From positions 3,038,001 through 3,102,000 of the forward strand of contig CP121688.1 in the NCBI GenBank assembly GCA_038396625.1: a stretch of 64,000 nucleotides of DNA, written 5' to 3'. Source of the stretch: G038396625 sp038396625. GTDB taxonomy: Bacteria > Bacillota > Clostridia > Peptostreptococcales > Thermotaleaceae. Below, piece after piece: positions 18,369 through 27,160 of this stretch. How positions within the stretch are numbered: the first letter of the stretch is position 1; every line of letters begins with the position of its first letter. Below the pieces are notes generated by a model, which did no database searches, was not told the DNA's origin, and worked only from the letters and a program-made list of their open reading frames with translations. The position numbers and the translations under genes are program-made.

Positions 18369-18412
18369 ACCCTTCGCATTAAGGTCGGTGTTCACAAGGA
18401 CAATTTGTGAAC
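18369..18412. repeat. Left att-like site of the island
   Basis: It contains ACCCTTCG (18369-18376) and then GTTCACAAG (18390-18398), GACAA, TTTGTGAAC (18404-18412). The outer halves GTTCACAA/TTGTGAAC form a perfect inverted repeat. ACCCTTCG and GTTCACAAG recur in the same order at 27100-27115 beyond the island. This fits a recombination site, but the similarity is short. Confidence 0.35.
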
Positions 18413-18434
18413 CTGCCTAAAATGGGGCATATTA

Positions 18435-18458
18435 GGCAGACAGTTTCGGCTGTCTGCC
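18435..18458 (+). terminator. Rho-independent terminator
   Basis: GGCAGACAG (18435-18443), loop TTTCGG, CTGTCTGCC (18450-18458), then TTTT. It would stop plus-strand transcription (hutG side) before the convergent recombinase remnant. Confidence 0.8.
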
Positions 18459-18469
18459 TTTTGCTATCC

Positions 18470-19275
18470 CTAAATAGCCGGCTGCAAGCCATCATCCCAT
18501 TCGTAGAACTCGACTCCACCAAGCATTTCTTCTGGTGATGCAATATCAAACTCTTTCTTCACGTCGCTTAACATTCCAATGTCACGATAGTGAATCCAAA
18601 CATCCTGTGGTGCAGTGCGTGAGTATTTCTCGGCTCTTTCGCCAACTTCAATCTTCTCAATAAACATATGCAGTATCTCCGGAGCCAACTCTGTGAGGTC
18701 TGTATATTTTTTTGCTTTCTCAATAAACCTATCCACATTGGTAAGTGAACTTTTAAGTTTTTCCATTCGCTCTTCTGACTGCGGAATGATTTCACGCAAG
18801 CTTTTCTGCTCTGAGATGTACTGTTCGGACAGTGTTCTATAATGTTCATCGGGAATTCTGCCAAGTACATTGTCCTCATAGAGTCGCCTAAATAAGGCTG
18901 TCAGTTCAAGGTCACGCTTTTTCATTACATCAATTTCTTTTTGCAGACGAGCGATTTCTTTTCTTGTTTCGGCAGTGTTTTTCTCGTTAATGACTTGTGC
19001 AAACAAGGCTTCGTCCTGTCTTGCAAAGTGGGTAACTCTTTTTAGGTCATCTAATATAACCTTTTCAAGCAATGTTTGTCTGAGGTAATGAGCAGTACAT
19101 TTTTCCTTACCAAACCTTTTGTACTTGGAATACATAAAGTTATTTTTACTTTCTTCCATTGTATGAGCACGATGAAGAACCAATGGTTCACCACAGTTGG
19201 CGCAGAACACCATTCCTGAATAGGGATTAGGTTCATCCATATCTTTTCTTGAACGCTTTTTGCTTTTGCGGACAT
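18470..19275 (-). pseudogene. Large serine recombinase, C-terminal fragment
   Basis: About 268 residues from the C-terminal half of a large serine recombinase. They comprise a zinc ribbon (FCANCGEPLVLH and a later KCTAH), then a long coiled coil (NEKNTAETRKEIARLQKEID) and a basic-acidic tail typical of transposon-borne enzymes. The catalytic N-terminal domain with the active Ser and most of the Recombinase domain are missing. The frame is cut at about 19275, where it meets a truncated IS256 transposase on the opposite strand. It marks an old conjugative or mobilisable element and should be inactive. Confidence 0.8.
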
Positions 19276-20000
19276 ACGCTGTTGTTTTCATGGACGCCGT
19301 ACACTTCCACATCCGCAGCGAGGGATAGATTGTAAAGAGGGCGGTCTATGTGGCTATTGGGGTAAAGATGGACGGCATCCGGGACGTATTGGGCATGTGG
19401 GTCGGCGAAAATGAGAGCGCCAAGTTCTGGCTCGGCATCCTAAACGGTCTGAAAAACCGTGGTGTAAACGATATTCTGATCGCCTGCGTGGATGGACTGA
19501 CGGGTTTCACTAATGCGATCGAGGCTGTGTTTCCGAAGACAGAGATTCAGCAGTGCGCCATTCATCAGATCAGAAACAGCACAAAATTTGTCTCCTACAA
19601 GGATATCAAGGCGCTTATGGGTGACCTGAAAAAGGTGTATACTGCCGTGGATGAACAGATGGCGCTGTATCAACTCGATCTCTTTGATGAAAAATGGGGC
19701 GGGAAATACCCTAAAATCGCTCTGTCTTGGCGCAGCAACTGGGCCAATCTCAGCACGTATTTCAAGTATCCACAGGAGGTTCGGACGCTTATCTACACCA
19801 CAAACGCCATCGAAAATTTCAACCGCCAGCTTCGCAAAGTGACGAAGTCCAAGTCGGTTTTTCCGACTGATGACAGCCTTTTAAAGATGCTGTATCTGGC
19901 CATGATCGACATCACGAAAAAGTGGACAGGCCGAAGGAAAGACTGGGGGCAGATCCACTCCCAACTGGAGATTTTCTTCGCCGACCGGCTGCCTGATTAG
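19273..20000 (+). pseudogene. IS256 family (mutator-type) transposase, 5'-truncated with stop
   Basis: The reading frame from AVVFMDAVHFHIRSEG shows the second half of an IS256/mutator-type transposase: VDGLTGFTNAIEAVFPKTEI, QQCAIHQIRNSTKFVSYKD and YTTNAIENFNRQLRKVTKSK. The N-terminal ~150 residues are absent. A TAG at 19326-19328 sits where a Gln codon (CAG) is normal. GC content is clearly higher than the neighbours, a sign of transfer. Its left part abuts the recombinase remnant. It cannot make active transposase. Confidence 0.85.
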
Positions 20001-20088
20001 CAGAATTTAGCCGTAGCCAAGAATAACATGAACGCTACTGGGAGGCCCCCCTTGACACGCCGTCCCTTTCCTGCTATGATGCGGCTAA

Positions 20089-20117
20089 GGCGGAAGACCT
20101 TTTTCCGGCCTTCCGCC
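20089..20117. terminator. GC-rich hairpin after IS256 remnant
   Basis: GGCGGAAG (20089-20096) pairs with CTTCCGCC (20110-20117), with further partial pairing inside. It belongs to the 3' part of the IS256 element. Confidence 0.5.
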
Positions 20118-20154
20118 CCATAAAATATTTTGCCCTATTTTGCACCAATCGCAC

Positions 20155-20180
20155 GTTTACACAAAATCCGGGATACACCC
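20155..20180 (-). repeat. Probable right terminal repeat of IS256 element
   Basis: GTTTACACAAAATCC-GGGATACACCC resembles the terminal inverted repeats of IS256-type elements, read outward as GTGTATCCCGGATTTTGTG. No left copy is found because the left part is deleted. Confidence 0.55.
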
Positions 20181-20224
20181 GTTTGCTGTTTTGATTTTTT
20201 GCCACTTCCTCCTCTGGGATAAAT

Positions 20225-20269
20225 AAAGTCCCGTAGTTTTGAAATTTACTTTCAAGACTACGGGACTTT
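20225..20269. terminator. Long-stem terminator
   Basis: AAAGTCCCGTAGTTTTGAAA (20225-20244) pairs over 20 bp with TTTCAAGACTACGGGACTTT (20250-20269), with one wobble, and T-rich tails. It lies 3' of the island's minus-strand genes and ends the helicase operon transcript. Confidence 0.85.
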
Positions 20270-20448
20270 TAAGTTTGTAATTTGGTTGTGAGCTCCACGT
20301 CAAGCCTAAAGCCTTGTAGAAAACTATCCTTGCTTTGGTAATTGCAAATCATTTCAAGTGCATCCATAATTCGCAGAACGATTTTCATATCTTCCTTTGA
20401 GAGATGGTCAATCAAGACTTTGTGATTTGCTTCCGCCAAGATTTTTAA
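20269..20448 (-). pseudogene. C-terminal remnant of a DUF6809-like mobile-element protein
   Basis: Sixty codons without a start read ILAEANHKVLIDHLSKED and end with FLQGFRLDVELTTKL. The Phe-x-x-Gly-Phe-Arg-Leu ending is like small proteins of the DUF6809 type carried on clostridial conjugative transposons. It begins in the same frame directly after the TGA of the gene at 20449-20853, so the two were joined by a deletion or insertion event. Not expected to be translated alone. Confidence 0.5.
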
Positions 20449-20853
20449 TCATTCTAAATTATCCAATTTTTCACATATATCAGTAATGCTATTATATAGT
20501 CCAGTGCCTTGTATTTCATCTTTTGCAGAATCAATTTTATCACATATATCAGTAAGACTATTATACAATCCTGACCCCTTGATTTCTTGAATAGCATCTT
20601 CTATATTCTCTAATTTTCTATTACCTTCTCTTATTTCTTCTAAGATTAGATATAAAATATCTGATACACTATTAGGTTCAAATTTTTCTTTTAATACTAA
20701 TTCTTCTTGAATTTCAGCCTTTGCTTCATAAAATGGAGTAACAATATTAGTGCATTCTTTTAGATCCTTGCCTGTAAGTTCATGTAATTTCTTAATTGTT
20801 ATTATTCTTTTGAAATCAGTTTCTTCCATTAAAGCGTAAATATCAATTTCCAT
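20449..20853 (-). CDS. Small L7/L12-like protein with C-terminal repeats
   Basis: A 134-residue acidic protein I do not recognise as a whole. Residues about 12-45 (IITIKKLHELTGKDLKECTNIV) resemble the ribosomal L7/L12 C-terminal fold. Residues 60-90 are a predicted coiled coil. Residues 93-115 and 116-134 are two copies of GSGLYNSLTDICDKID-type sequence, 23 residues apart, also visible as a 69-bp DNA repeat. It starts 20 bp after the giant helicase-nuclease gene, so it is its operon partner and possibly an accessory or sensor subunit. ATG with a GGAGAG site. Confidence 0.7.
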   Translation of the reverse strand: MEIDIYALMEETDFKRIITIKKLHELTGKDLKECTNIVTPFYEAKAEIQEELVLKEKFEPNSVSDILYLILEEIREGNRKLENIEDAIQEIKGSGLYNSLTDICDKIDSAKDEIQGTGLYNSITDICEKLDNLE

Positions 20854-20873
20854 AATACATTACTCTCCTTAAA

Positions 20874-23800
20874 TTATTCTACTTGTACTACCTTTTCCTC
20901 TAAAACTTCAACACGGTTCTCTTTCAACAACAGTTCGAATGCTCTATTCATCGCCGAAGAAATATTCTCAGTCATACGGTTATAATTATATGCCCTTGCG
21001 GTTTCTGTACAGAGAGTTTCCTTTGTTGCTCCAATGCATTTATCAAGTACTGCCAACATCGCTTCAGCCAATTCCTCCGTAGCAACATAGTCAATTTTTC
21101 TCGTGTTGTTTTGACGAGGAGTGATTTTATCGTAGCTGCATGGGTATAAAAAGTTATCTTTTCTTATAATCCGTTTCCCGAGTTTGCTAAGTCCGTAATC
21201 AACCTCACGCTTTACTTTTACAGTGGCTTTCTCATTACCGAGCAGTGGTGCGAGTTCCTTGCAAAGCAAATCATAATGAATTGGAAAGCGTTGTTTTACA
21301 ACTTCCACAATGCAGTCCTCTATAGAAAGATAACCGCTATAATTACGAGGTAAGTCTGAAAAAGAAACCGACTTTTCTTCCTCAAATCCATAAGGATTCA
21401 GTTGTTTTTCTACTGAAATTGTTTTCTTTTCAATAGAAACGAAATCATCAGCTTTCGGTATATCTGTTTTGAGTACTTCCTCATAAGGGACAGCATAGTT
21501 TTTCAAAGCATCTTCCACCGCTTCGATTAACTTTTCACCCTCTGTAACAGGGTCCTTGATCCAGTCGGTTGACCAAATACGATAAATTTTCCAACCCATT
21601 TGCTCCAACACATCTTGGCGCAAACGGTCACGCTCTCTTGCTGTTCGGGCAGAGTGGTAAGCAGCACCATCGCACTCAATGCCCAAGACATATTGTCCGC
21701 TTAAATTCGGATGCTTTACAGCCATGTCAATTCGATAACCAGAGCAACCCACCTGTGTTCCAAGCTTATATCCTTTTCTGTCAAGAAAATTGTACACTGC
21801 TTTTTCAAATGGTGAATCATGCTCTACAATATCATTTTCTGTAATTTCACGAGAGAGTGAAGCAACTCCATTGATTGCAAAATCAATATACGCTTTCAAA
21901 AGTTTAGGACCTTCAGATGATATCTTTTCGATATTAATATCAGTTGGCAAAATAGATCCTACAAGTTTAACATTATACTTTGCGCGAGTGATGGCTACAT
22001 TTAGACGGCGCTCTCCACCTGTCTTACTTAAGGGACCAAAGTTCATTCTAAACACACCACTTGCATCTTTTGCATAGCCGATGCTAAAAACAATGGTATC
22101 ACGTTCATCTCCCTGCACATTTTCGAGGTTTTTAACAAAGAATGGTTCTTCTTTATCCTCATTAAAAAAGGATTCAAACATTTGATTTTCCATACGCATT
22201 TTTCGAATGGCAGTATCAATAGCTTGCTGCTGCACCCCGCCAAACGCAATTATGCCAATAGAGCGATTGGGGTGTTTCTTGAAATGCTCAAAAACAATTT
22301 CAGCCACTCGTTTTGCTTCTATCACATTTCCTTTTTTACCACCGCGGTCATAGAAACCATCTCGCACATATTCATATTCCACCCCGTTGTCCGGTACTTT
22401 GTCCACGTTAGATGGGAAAGTAATCAAGTTATTTTTATAAATCTTTGCATTGGAGAAGGCGATTAAATGCTCGTGTCTACTGCGGTAATGCCAAAGCAAT
22501 GTTCTTTCAGGAAGAAGATTTGCTTCATCTAAAATAGATTCGTACGCATATCCATCATCTTCATCATTATCATCATCGGTGTCGTAATCCATATCTGATA
22601 AGGATGCACCAAAGAAGTTTGTAGGGGGAAGCTGTTTGCTGTCACCTGCAATAATAACCTGCTTACCTCTTGAAATTGCACCGATGGCATTTTCGGTACA
22701 CACCTGTGATGCCTCATCAAAAATAACAGTATCGAACTGATAGGTTTCCGCCTCTAAAAACAAACTTACAGAAAGAGGTGACATCATAAGGCAAGGTTTC
22801 AGGGTGGGCAATAAATTTGGAATTTGCTGAAACAGCTTTCTGATCGGCATAATTTTTCTTCGTTTATACAGTTCTCGCTTTAGAATACTGACTTCATCTA
22901 CGCCACTGGTAAAGTGGTCAAAGGAAGGCAAATCGTTGATTAGTTTACCTTTAATTCTTGCTTTTGCTATTTCAAACTGAATTTTATCAAGTGAAGCAAA
23001 TTCATTAATGGTATTCTCTTGATTAATTCTTCTAAAGTTTAAAATAGCGGGATAATTTGGCAGAATAGCATCTAACCACAATCTGAAAAATCTCTTTTGG
23101 AATATAGGCAGAATGTAGCTCGGTGCAATCTTTTCTTCTTCAATTTTTTCGATATATTCGGTAAGACCTTCTTCTCTGCAGTTCTTTCTTGCGTTCCTAA
23201 AATCGATCCATTCCTCCAACAGAAATAAACCATTGTTGCATTGGTTGATTCTTTCAATTAGATCAGAAAATTTAGTTGACTTTAATTCATCGGTATTATC
23301 AAACAATTTAGAGAACCAATGAAACTCTACATCTATGTCCTGCGTCATCTGCTTGAAGCTTTGCTCATAGTCCTCACAGTGACCTACAATTTCTTTGTCT
23401 CCGCAAATTTTTTCTACAAACTCTTGGCTAAGATTATTTTCTTCGACCGCCTTTCGGAACGATACACCCCAAGTTAAGGAGTTTCGGATATTTTCCCATG
23501 AAGTATCCAACCCATTGTATAAAAATGAATAATGGGCAATCAAATTGGGTTCTATTTCCCGGTTCTGTAATGCTATATCATATAGAATATTCAAATGAGA
23601 AACAATGTCTAATAATATGCTAAAAATATCTATATGCCAATCAATCAAAGAGAAGTCCGTATTCTCTTGCTTAAAGAAATTCTGGAACACGGCCGACAGG
23701 TCTGTGCACTTTTCACCTATCCACTGTTTTGCATCTTCTACTTCTTTTCGACATAAACATAAATAACGGCAAATTAGTTCATTTTCTGCCTCTTGGGATT

Positions 23801-26576
23801 TCAATGCTATATCTTCTAACTCAGCCAGTGACACAATGTTTTTTTTCAACATCGCATAAATTTCCAATTGCCTTACCATGAGGGTAAGGTCTGTCTGTTC
23901 TAAGCAGAATAACTCGCCAAAGACATGCTGAATATTCTTACAGCTTAAGTTTAGCCATTGTCTAATCTCAAAAAACTCCTTCAGCAAAACAAGAGCGTTC
24001 AAAATGATTGTATCGGTCATTTTTTCGGATGTGTTTTTATATATTGCTTGTAACTTCTTTCTGTCAGCTCGATACGACCTTTTTAAGAACTTGAGCACAG
24101 AAGTGTATTCAGTTCTATATCTCGCCAGTATGGCATCCCATTCTATAGAAAAAATCTCTGTTTCAAAATTTTCTAATATTCTATGCTGAATTTCAAGAGC
24201 TCTTTCTATTTTCGGTGTTGCACAGTCGATTTCTTTTTTTAATGACTCTACATTTCCCATTTCCTGAATGTTGCGGTAAATAACATTTTCATTAATATGA
24301 AATTTAATTTTCTCTATTTCTTTAAGGATTATAGTATCATTATCAGTATTCAGTATTTCTGCAAAAGGAATTGGACAATTCATGGCTTTCAAATCAGCAT
24401 TTTCTTGTTCCACCTCAATAAGTTTTTTTGTAAATTTTTGGTCATAGTTTTGAATGGACTCCAGGCTTGGTTGTCCATGAATCTTATTTGCCATCAAATT
24501 ATAAATCTCTAATCTTTGAGGTTTGCTGGATATATAGTTAGGCTTAAGATTGCAAAAAACAATTGAAGCCTGCAATTTGTCTGCCTTTGTAATTGAATTA
24601 TAATCAACATCAAATATTTTGTGCTCGAAAATTGTTAAAACCTCTTTTTGAATAGCCTGTATTTGCTCTGTTTTTTCCTTTGTTAATTGAATTTTTTCTA
24701 CCAAATCGTTGTAGTTATTCATTTCAAGAATTTTACTATAAATGGGATGAACCTGCATGAATTGATTCACATTATTTCGTTCCTTTTCGATGTTCGCATA
24801 ATCACGTAGTGCATCTACATCTGAAAGGGTCAAATTACAAGAAAAACCAGAAAAACGTTGGTAGATTACAGATAAAATCTCTCTATTTTCAAAAAAATTA
24901 TTCTGGAAAATTTGAGCCTGTTTTGTTTCGTCAAACAGCGGTTCGATATCTTCGCATAATATCCAGTGTACTGGAATAATTGGAGAGTTTTTGGCTACTT
25001 TTAATAGATCAATTATCTTTTCGATGGAGGAGTATGAAATAGGGAAATTAAGGGACAGTTCCTGTTGTATTTTCTGAAATTGGGACTGATACTTCTTAAT
25101 TTTATCAGAAAGCTTTGGAAGTGTTGCTCCTATATCATGACGCAGTTCATTGCTTACACTTAACACATTTGCCCCATGCCAAGGGTTTGCACTGTAATCC
25201 TCAGACATTTTTCCGATGCTGTTCACAAACTCATTCAGCACATAGACATATCGGCTATATTGATTCCAATCTGTCTTATCAATGTTTTCGATTGGGAAAA
25301 TAACATCTTTATATTCATTCAAATTTGCAAGAATGCCGTTAACTTCATAGATGGATTTGCCCAAAGGTTTAACCTTTGTGAAGAGTTCGTTGGCATATTG
25401 ATTCAGTTTTTCTCTATCTCGCTCTAAGGTATCTAATTTTAGGTAGGCATCATCACTGAGTTCAGCTTTCTTTTTCGCTAAATTTAATACTGCTTCAAGC
25501 TGTTCTAATACAGCTTTTTTATTTGCTTTATAGCTATGCAAAACAAGGCAAAAATTATTCAGCCCTGCCGCAGTCAAACGCCTATAAACTACATCCAATG
25601 CAGCCATTTTTTCCGATACAAATAATACCTTTTTGCCGTCTGCCAAGCATTCGGCAATGATATTGGTAATGGTTTGGCTTTTACCTGTCCCCGGAGGGCC
25701 TTGCAAAACAAAGCTAATGCCTTTTTTCGCACATAGAATCGCATCTTGTTGACTTGAATCGGCATCTACAACTTGAAACACATCAATCGGTTTTGTCTTT
25801 GCATCAAAGTCATAATCGTTAATTTCTTTGGGAATGGTATTGGAGGCAGAGGCATCGCCGCTGATTGTTCTGACAATGGGATTCCTGATGATACTATCTC
25901 GGTGCTTTGACAGGTCATTATACATATTGATTTTCAAAAAGGACAATAAGCTAAGACCTGTTTCTTCAATTACTTTCCATCTGTTATGAGAAACCAAGGC
26001 ATTTATTTCTGTAAAATACTCTCGTAAATCTCTATCCTCATCAAATACGGGCAGTGATATTCCGAAATCATTTTCTAATTTATATTGCAAAGTAGGATTT
26101 AAAAGTATTTCATCTTCATGAAGAGAAAGAATATATGGCGAGGAAATTGATTCGACAGTCAAAGAAACTGGAACTAAAATTAATGGCGAACGAAAGAATT
26201 GTTCACTATCTTTGGATTCATTCCACTCTAAAAAACCAAAAGAGAGATACAAAACATTGATGCCCTGTTCTTCGGTTGCGGTCTTAGCCTTATCTCTAAG
26301 ATTTCGCAATGTCTTTTGCATATCCTTAACGGACTGATTTGTTTCCACATCAGCCAATAAATCAGGTTCTTCTTCATCCTCTATATCATCATAAAAAGGG
26401 AATTCCAAAGGCTTTTCGCTTTTTACAAAGCTATCCCAAAAATCATAAATCTCCGGAGTTTTGATACGCAGGGTAGAGCGTTTGGTTTCCTTGTAATTAA
26501 GCAACTTATTTCTTTTACCTAAATCAAGCAATTTATTTTGCCATATTTCAATTTTGTTTTCAATATTAACTGCCAT
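20874..26576 (-). CDS. Giant SF1 helicase-nuclease (DUF4011/AAA_11/AAA_12/PDDEXK/DUF3320)
   Basis: A 1900-residue protein. The N-terminus has the DUF4011 start (KLLDLGKRNKLLNYKETKR). Walker A GPPGTGKSQTITN lies near residue 292. A long, mostly helical insert covers about 370-1230. Then DEAS box VIFDEASQV near 1280, GDSKQLPPT, WHYRSRHEHLI, VQGDERDTIVFSIG and RRLNVAITRAK near 1530. A Vsr-like PD-(D/E)XK nuclease follows at about 1600-1690 (YRIDMAVKHP, GIECDG, GWKIYRIWS). The C-terminal part is DUF3320-like. GGAGGAATTGAT precedes the ATG. The position on a mobile island suggests a defence role; that is inference. Confidence 0.85.
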   Translation of the reverse strand: MAVNIENKIEIWQNKLLDLGKRNKLLNYKETKRSTLRIKTPEIYDFWDSFVKSEKPLEFPFYDDIEDEEEPDLLADVETNQSVKDMQKTLRNLRDKAKTATEEQGINVLYLSFGFLEWNESKDSEQFFRSPLILVPVSLTVESISSPYILSLHEDEILLNPTLQYKLENDFGISLPVFDEDRDLREYFTEINALVSHNRWKVIEETGLSLLSFLKINMYNDLSKHRDSIIRNPIVRTISGDASASNTIPKEINDYDFDAKTKPIDVFQVVDADSSQQDAILCAKKGISFVLQGPPGTGKSQTITNIIAECLADGKKVLFVSEKMAALDVVYRRLTAAGLNNFCLVLHSYKANKKAVLEQLEAVLNLAKKKAELSDDAYLKLDTLERDREKLNQYANELFTKVKPLGKSIYEVNGILANLNEYKDVIFPIENIDKTDWNQYSRYVYVLNEFVNSIGKMSEDYSANPWHGANVLSVSNELRHDIGATLPKLSDKIKKYQSQFQKIQQELSLNFPISYSSIEKIIDLLKVAKNSPIIPVHWILCEDIEPLFDETKQAQIFQNNFFENREILSVIYQRFSGFSCNLTLSDVDALRDYANIEKERNNVNQFMQVHPIYSKILEMNNYNDLVEKIQLTKEKTEQIQAIQKEVLTIFEHKIFDVDYNSITKADKLQASIVFCNLKPNYISSKPQRLEIYNLMANKIHGQPSLESIQNYDQKFTKKLIEVEQENADLKAMNCPIPFAEILNTDNDTIILKEIEKIKFHINENVIYRNIQEMGNVESLKKEIDCATPKIERALEIQHRILENFETEIFSIEWDAILARYRTEYTSVLKFLKRSYRADRKKLQAIYKNTSEKMTDTIILNALVLLKEFFEIRQWLNLSCKNIQHVFGELFCLEQTDLTLMVRQLEIYAMLKKNIVSLAELEDIALKSQEAENELICRYLCLCRKEVEDAKQWIGEKCTDLSAVFQNFFKQENTDFSLIDWHIDIFSILLDIVSHLNILYDIALQNREIEPNLIAHYSFLYNGLDTSWENIRNSLTWGVSFRKAVEENNLSQEFVEKICGDKEIVGHCEDYEQSFKQMTQDIDVEFHWFSKLFDNTDELKSTKFSDLIERINQCNNGLFLLEEWIDFRNARKNCREEGLTEYIEKIEEEKIAPSYILPIFQKRFFRLWLDAILPNYPAILNFRRINQENTINEFASLDKIQFEIAKARIKGKLINDLPSFDHFTSGVDEVSILKRELYKRRKIMPIRKLFQQIPNLLPTLKPCLMMSPLSVSLFLEAETYQFDTVIFDEASQVCTENAIGAISRGKQVIIAGDSKQLPPTNFFGASLSDMDYDTDDDNDEDDGYAYESILDEANLLPERTLLWHYRSRHEHLIAFSNAKIYKNNLITFPSNVDKVPDNGVEYEYVRDGFYDRGGKKGNVIEAKRVAEIVFEHFKKHPNRSIGIIAFGGVQQQAIDTAIRKMRMENQMFESFFNEDKEEPFFVKNLENVQGDERDTIVFSIGYAKDASGVFRMNFGPLSKTGGERRLNVAITRAKYNVKLVGSILPTDINIEKISSEGPKLLKAYIDFAINGVASLSREITENDIVEHDSPFEKAVYNFLDRKGYKLGTQVGCSGYRIDMAVKHPNLSGQYVLGIECDGAAYHSARTARERDRLRQDVLEQMGWKIYRIWSTDWIKDPVTEGEKLIEAVEDALKNYAVPYEEVLKTDIPKADDFVSIEKKTISVEKQLNPYGFEEEKSVSFSDLPRNYSGYLSIEDCIVEVVKQRFPIHYDLLCKELAPLLGNEKATVKVKREVDYGLSKLGKRIIRKDNFLYPCSYDKITPRQNNTRKIDYVATEELAEAMLAVLDKCIGATKETLCTETARAYNYNRMTENISSAMNRAFELLLKENRVEVLEEKVVQVE

Positions 26577-26710
26577 ATCAATTCCTCCAAGTGTGATGCT
26601 ATTACTCTGACACGGATATTTTTAAATTCTATTTTAACCTTAATCTTAATAATTTTTGTTTGGATTTTATTCGCATTTTAAACGATCCTATATTATCAGA
26701 AAGCAAAAAA

Positions 26711-26932
26711 TTATTGTTTCTTCTCTTCATCATCTTCCACTACTTCCATAATATCTGAAATATCACAGTGTAAGGCGGTGCAAACCTTGAGTAGCACATC
26801 GGTAGTGACATTTTGATTTTTGCCGAGTTTTGCCATAGATACAGTGCTAATCTTAGAGGCTTTCAGCAAATCCATCTTCATCATATCTCGGTCTATCAGT
26901 AACTTCCAAAGTTTTTTATAAGTTATTTTCAT
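26711..26932 (-). CDS. XRE/Cro-type helix-turn-helix regulator
   Basis: A 73-residue Cro/CI-like DNA-binding protein: KLWKLLIDRDMMKMDLLKAS, then the recognition helix ISTVSMAKLGKNQNV, then DVLLKVCTALHCDISDIMEVV. Such small regulators often sit beside restriction or defence genes and tune their expression. The start at 26932 has GAGGG just upstream; a 14-codon longer frame lacks one. It is 135 bp upstream of the helicase-nuclease gene on the same strand, so it is the likely regulator of that operon. Confidence 0.85.
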   Translation of the reverse strand: MKITYKKLWKLLIDRDMMKMDLLKASKISTVSMAKLGKNQNVTTDVLLKVCTALHCDISDIMEVVEDDEEKKQ

Positions 26933-27035
26933 TTCATCCCTCGTATTTCTGCAAATTATTACCATATTTTTCATTATATCACTATGTTTAAAGGTTTACA
27001 ATTCAAATTTGAGAATGCAAATATGAAAACACAAC

Positions 27036-27073
27036 AAAACAGCTATTGATATTTTTATACCAATAGCTGTTTT
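27036..27073. terminator. Bidirectional hairpin terminator
   Basis: AAAACAGCTATTG (27036-27048) pairs perfectly with CAATAGCTGTTTT (27061-27073). It lies between the XRE gene promoter side and the L,D-transpeptidase 3' end. Confidence 0.75.
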
Positions 27074-27099
27074 TCTCATATTCAGTTTACCTTACTTTG

Positions 27100-27128
27100 A
27101 CCCTTCGTTCACAAGTTGTCTTTATGAC
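27100..27128. repeat. Right att-like site of the island
   Basis: ACCCTTCG (27100-27107) overlaps GTTCACAAG (27107-27115), followed by TTGTC and TTTATGAC. It matches the site at 18369-18412 in both 8-9 bp blocks. The central TTGTC is the reverse complement of GACAA at the left site. It could be attR of the island. Confidence 0.35.
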
Positions 27129-27160
27129 TACTCGCTATACTGTGGAGGGTTTTTTCTGTT

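Noticed and set aside
20460..20600. 69-bp direct repeat as a CRISPR-like array
   Set aside because: Only two copies, in frame within a coding sequence, with no spacers.
22529..22720. Short frames inside the 1900-residue helicase gene (both strands)
   Set aside because: The helicase frame is continuous and shows all motifs; the others are shadows.
18352..27133. GACTACTC octamer at 18352 and 27126 as the target duplication of the island
   Set aside because: Eight bases in two such windows can occur by chance and the order relative to the other repeats differs on the two sides.
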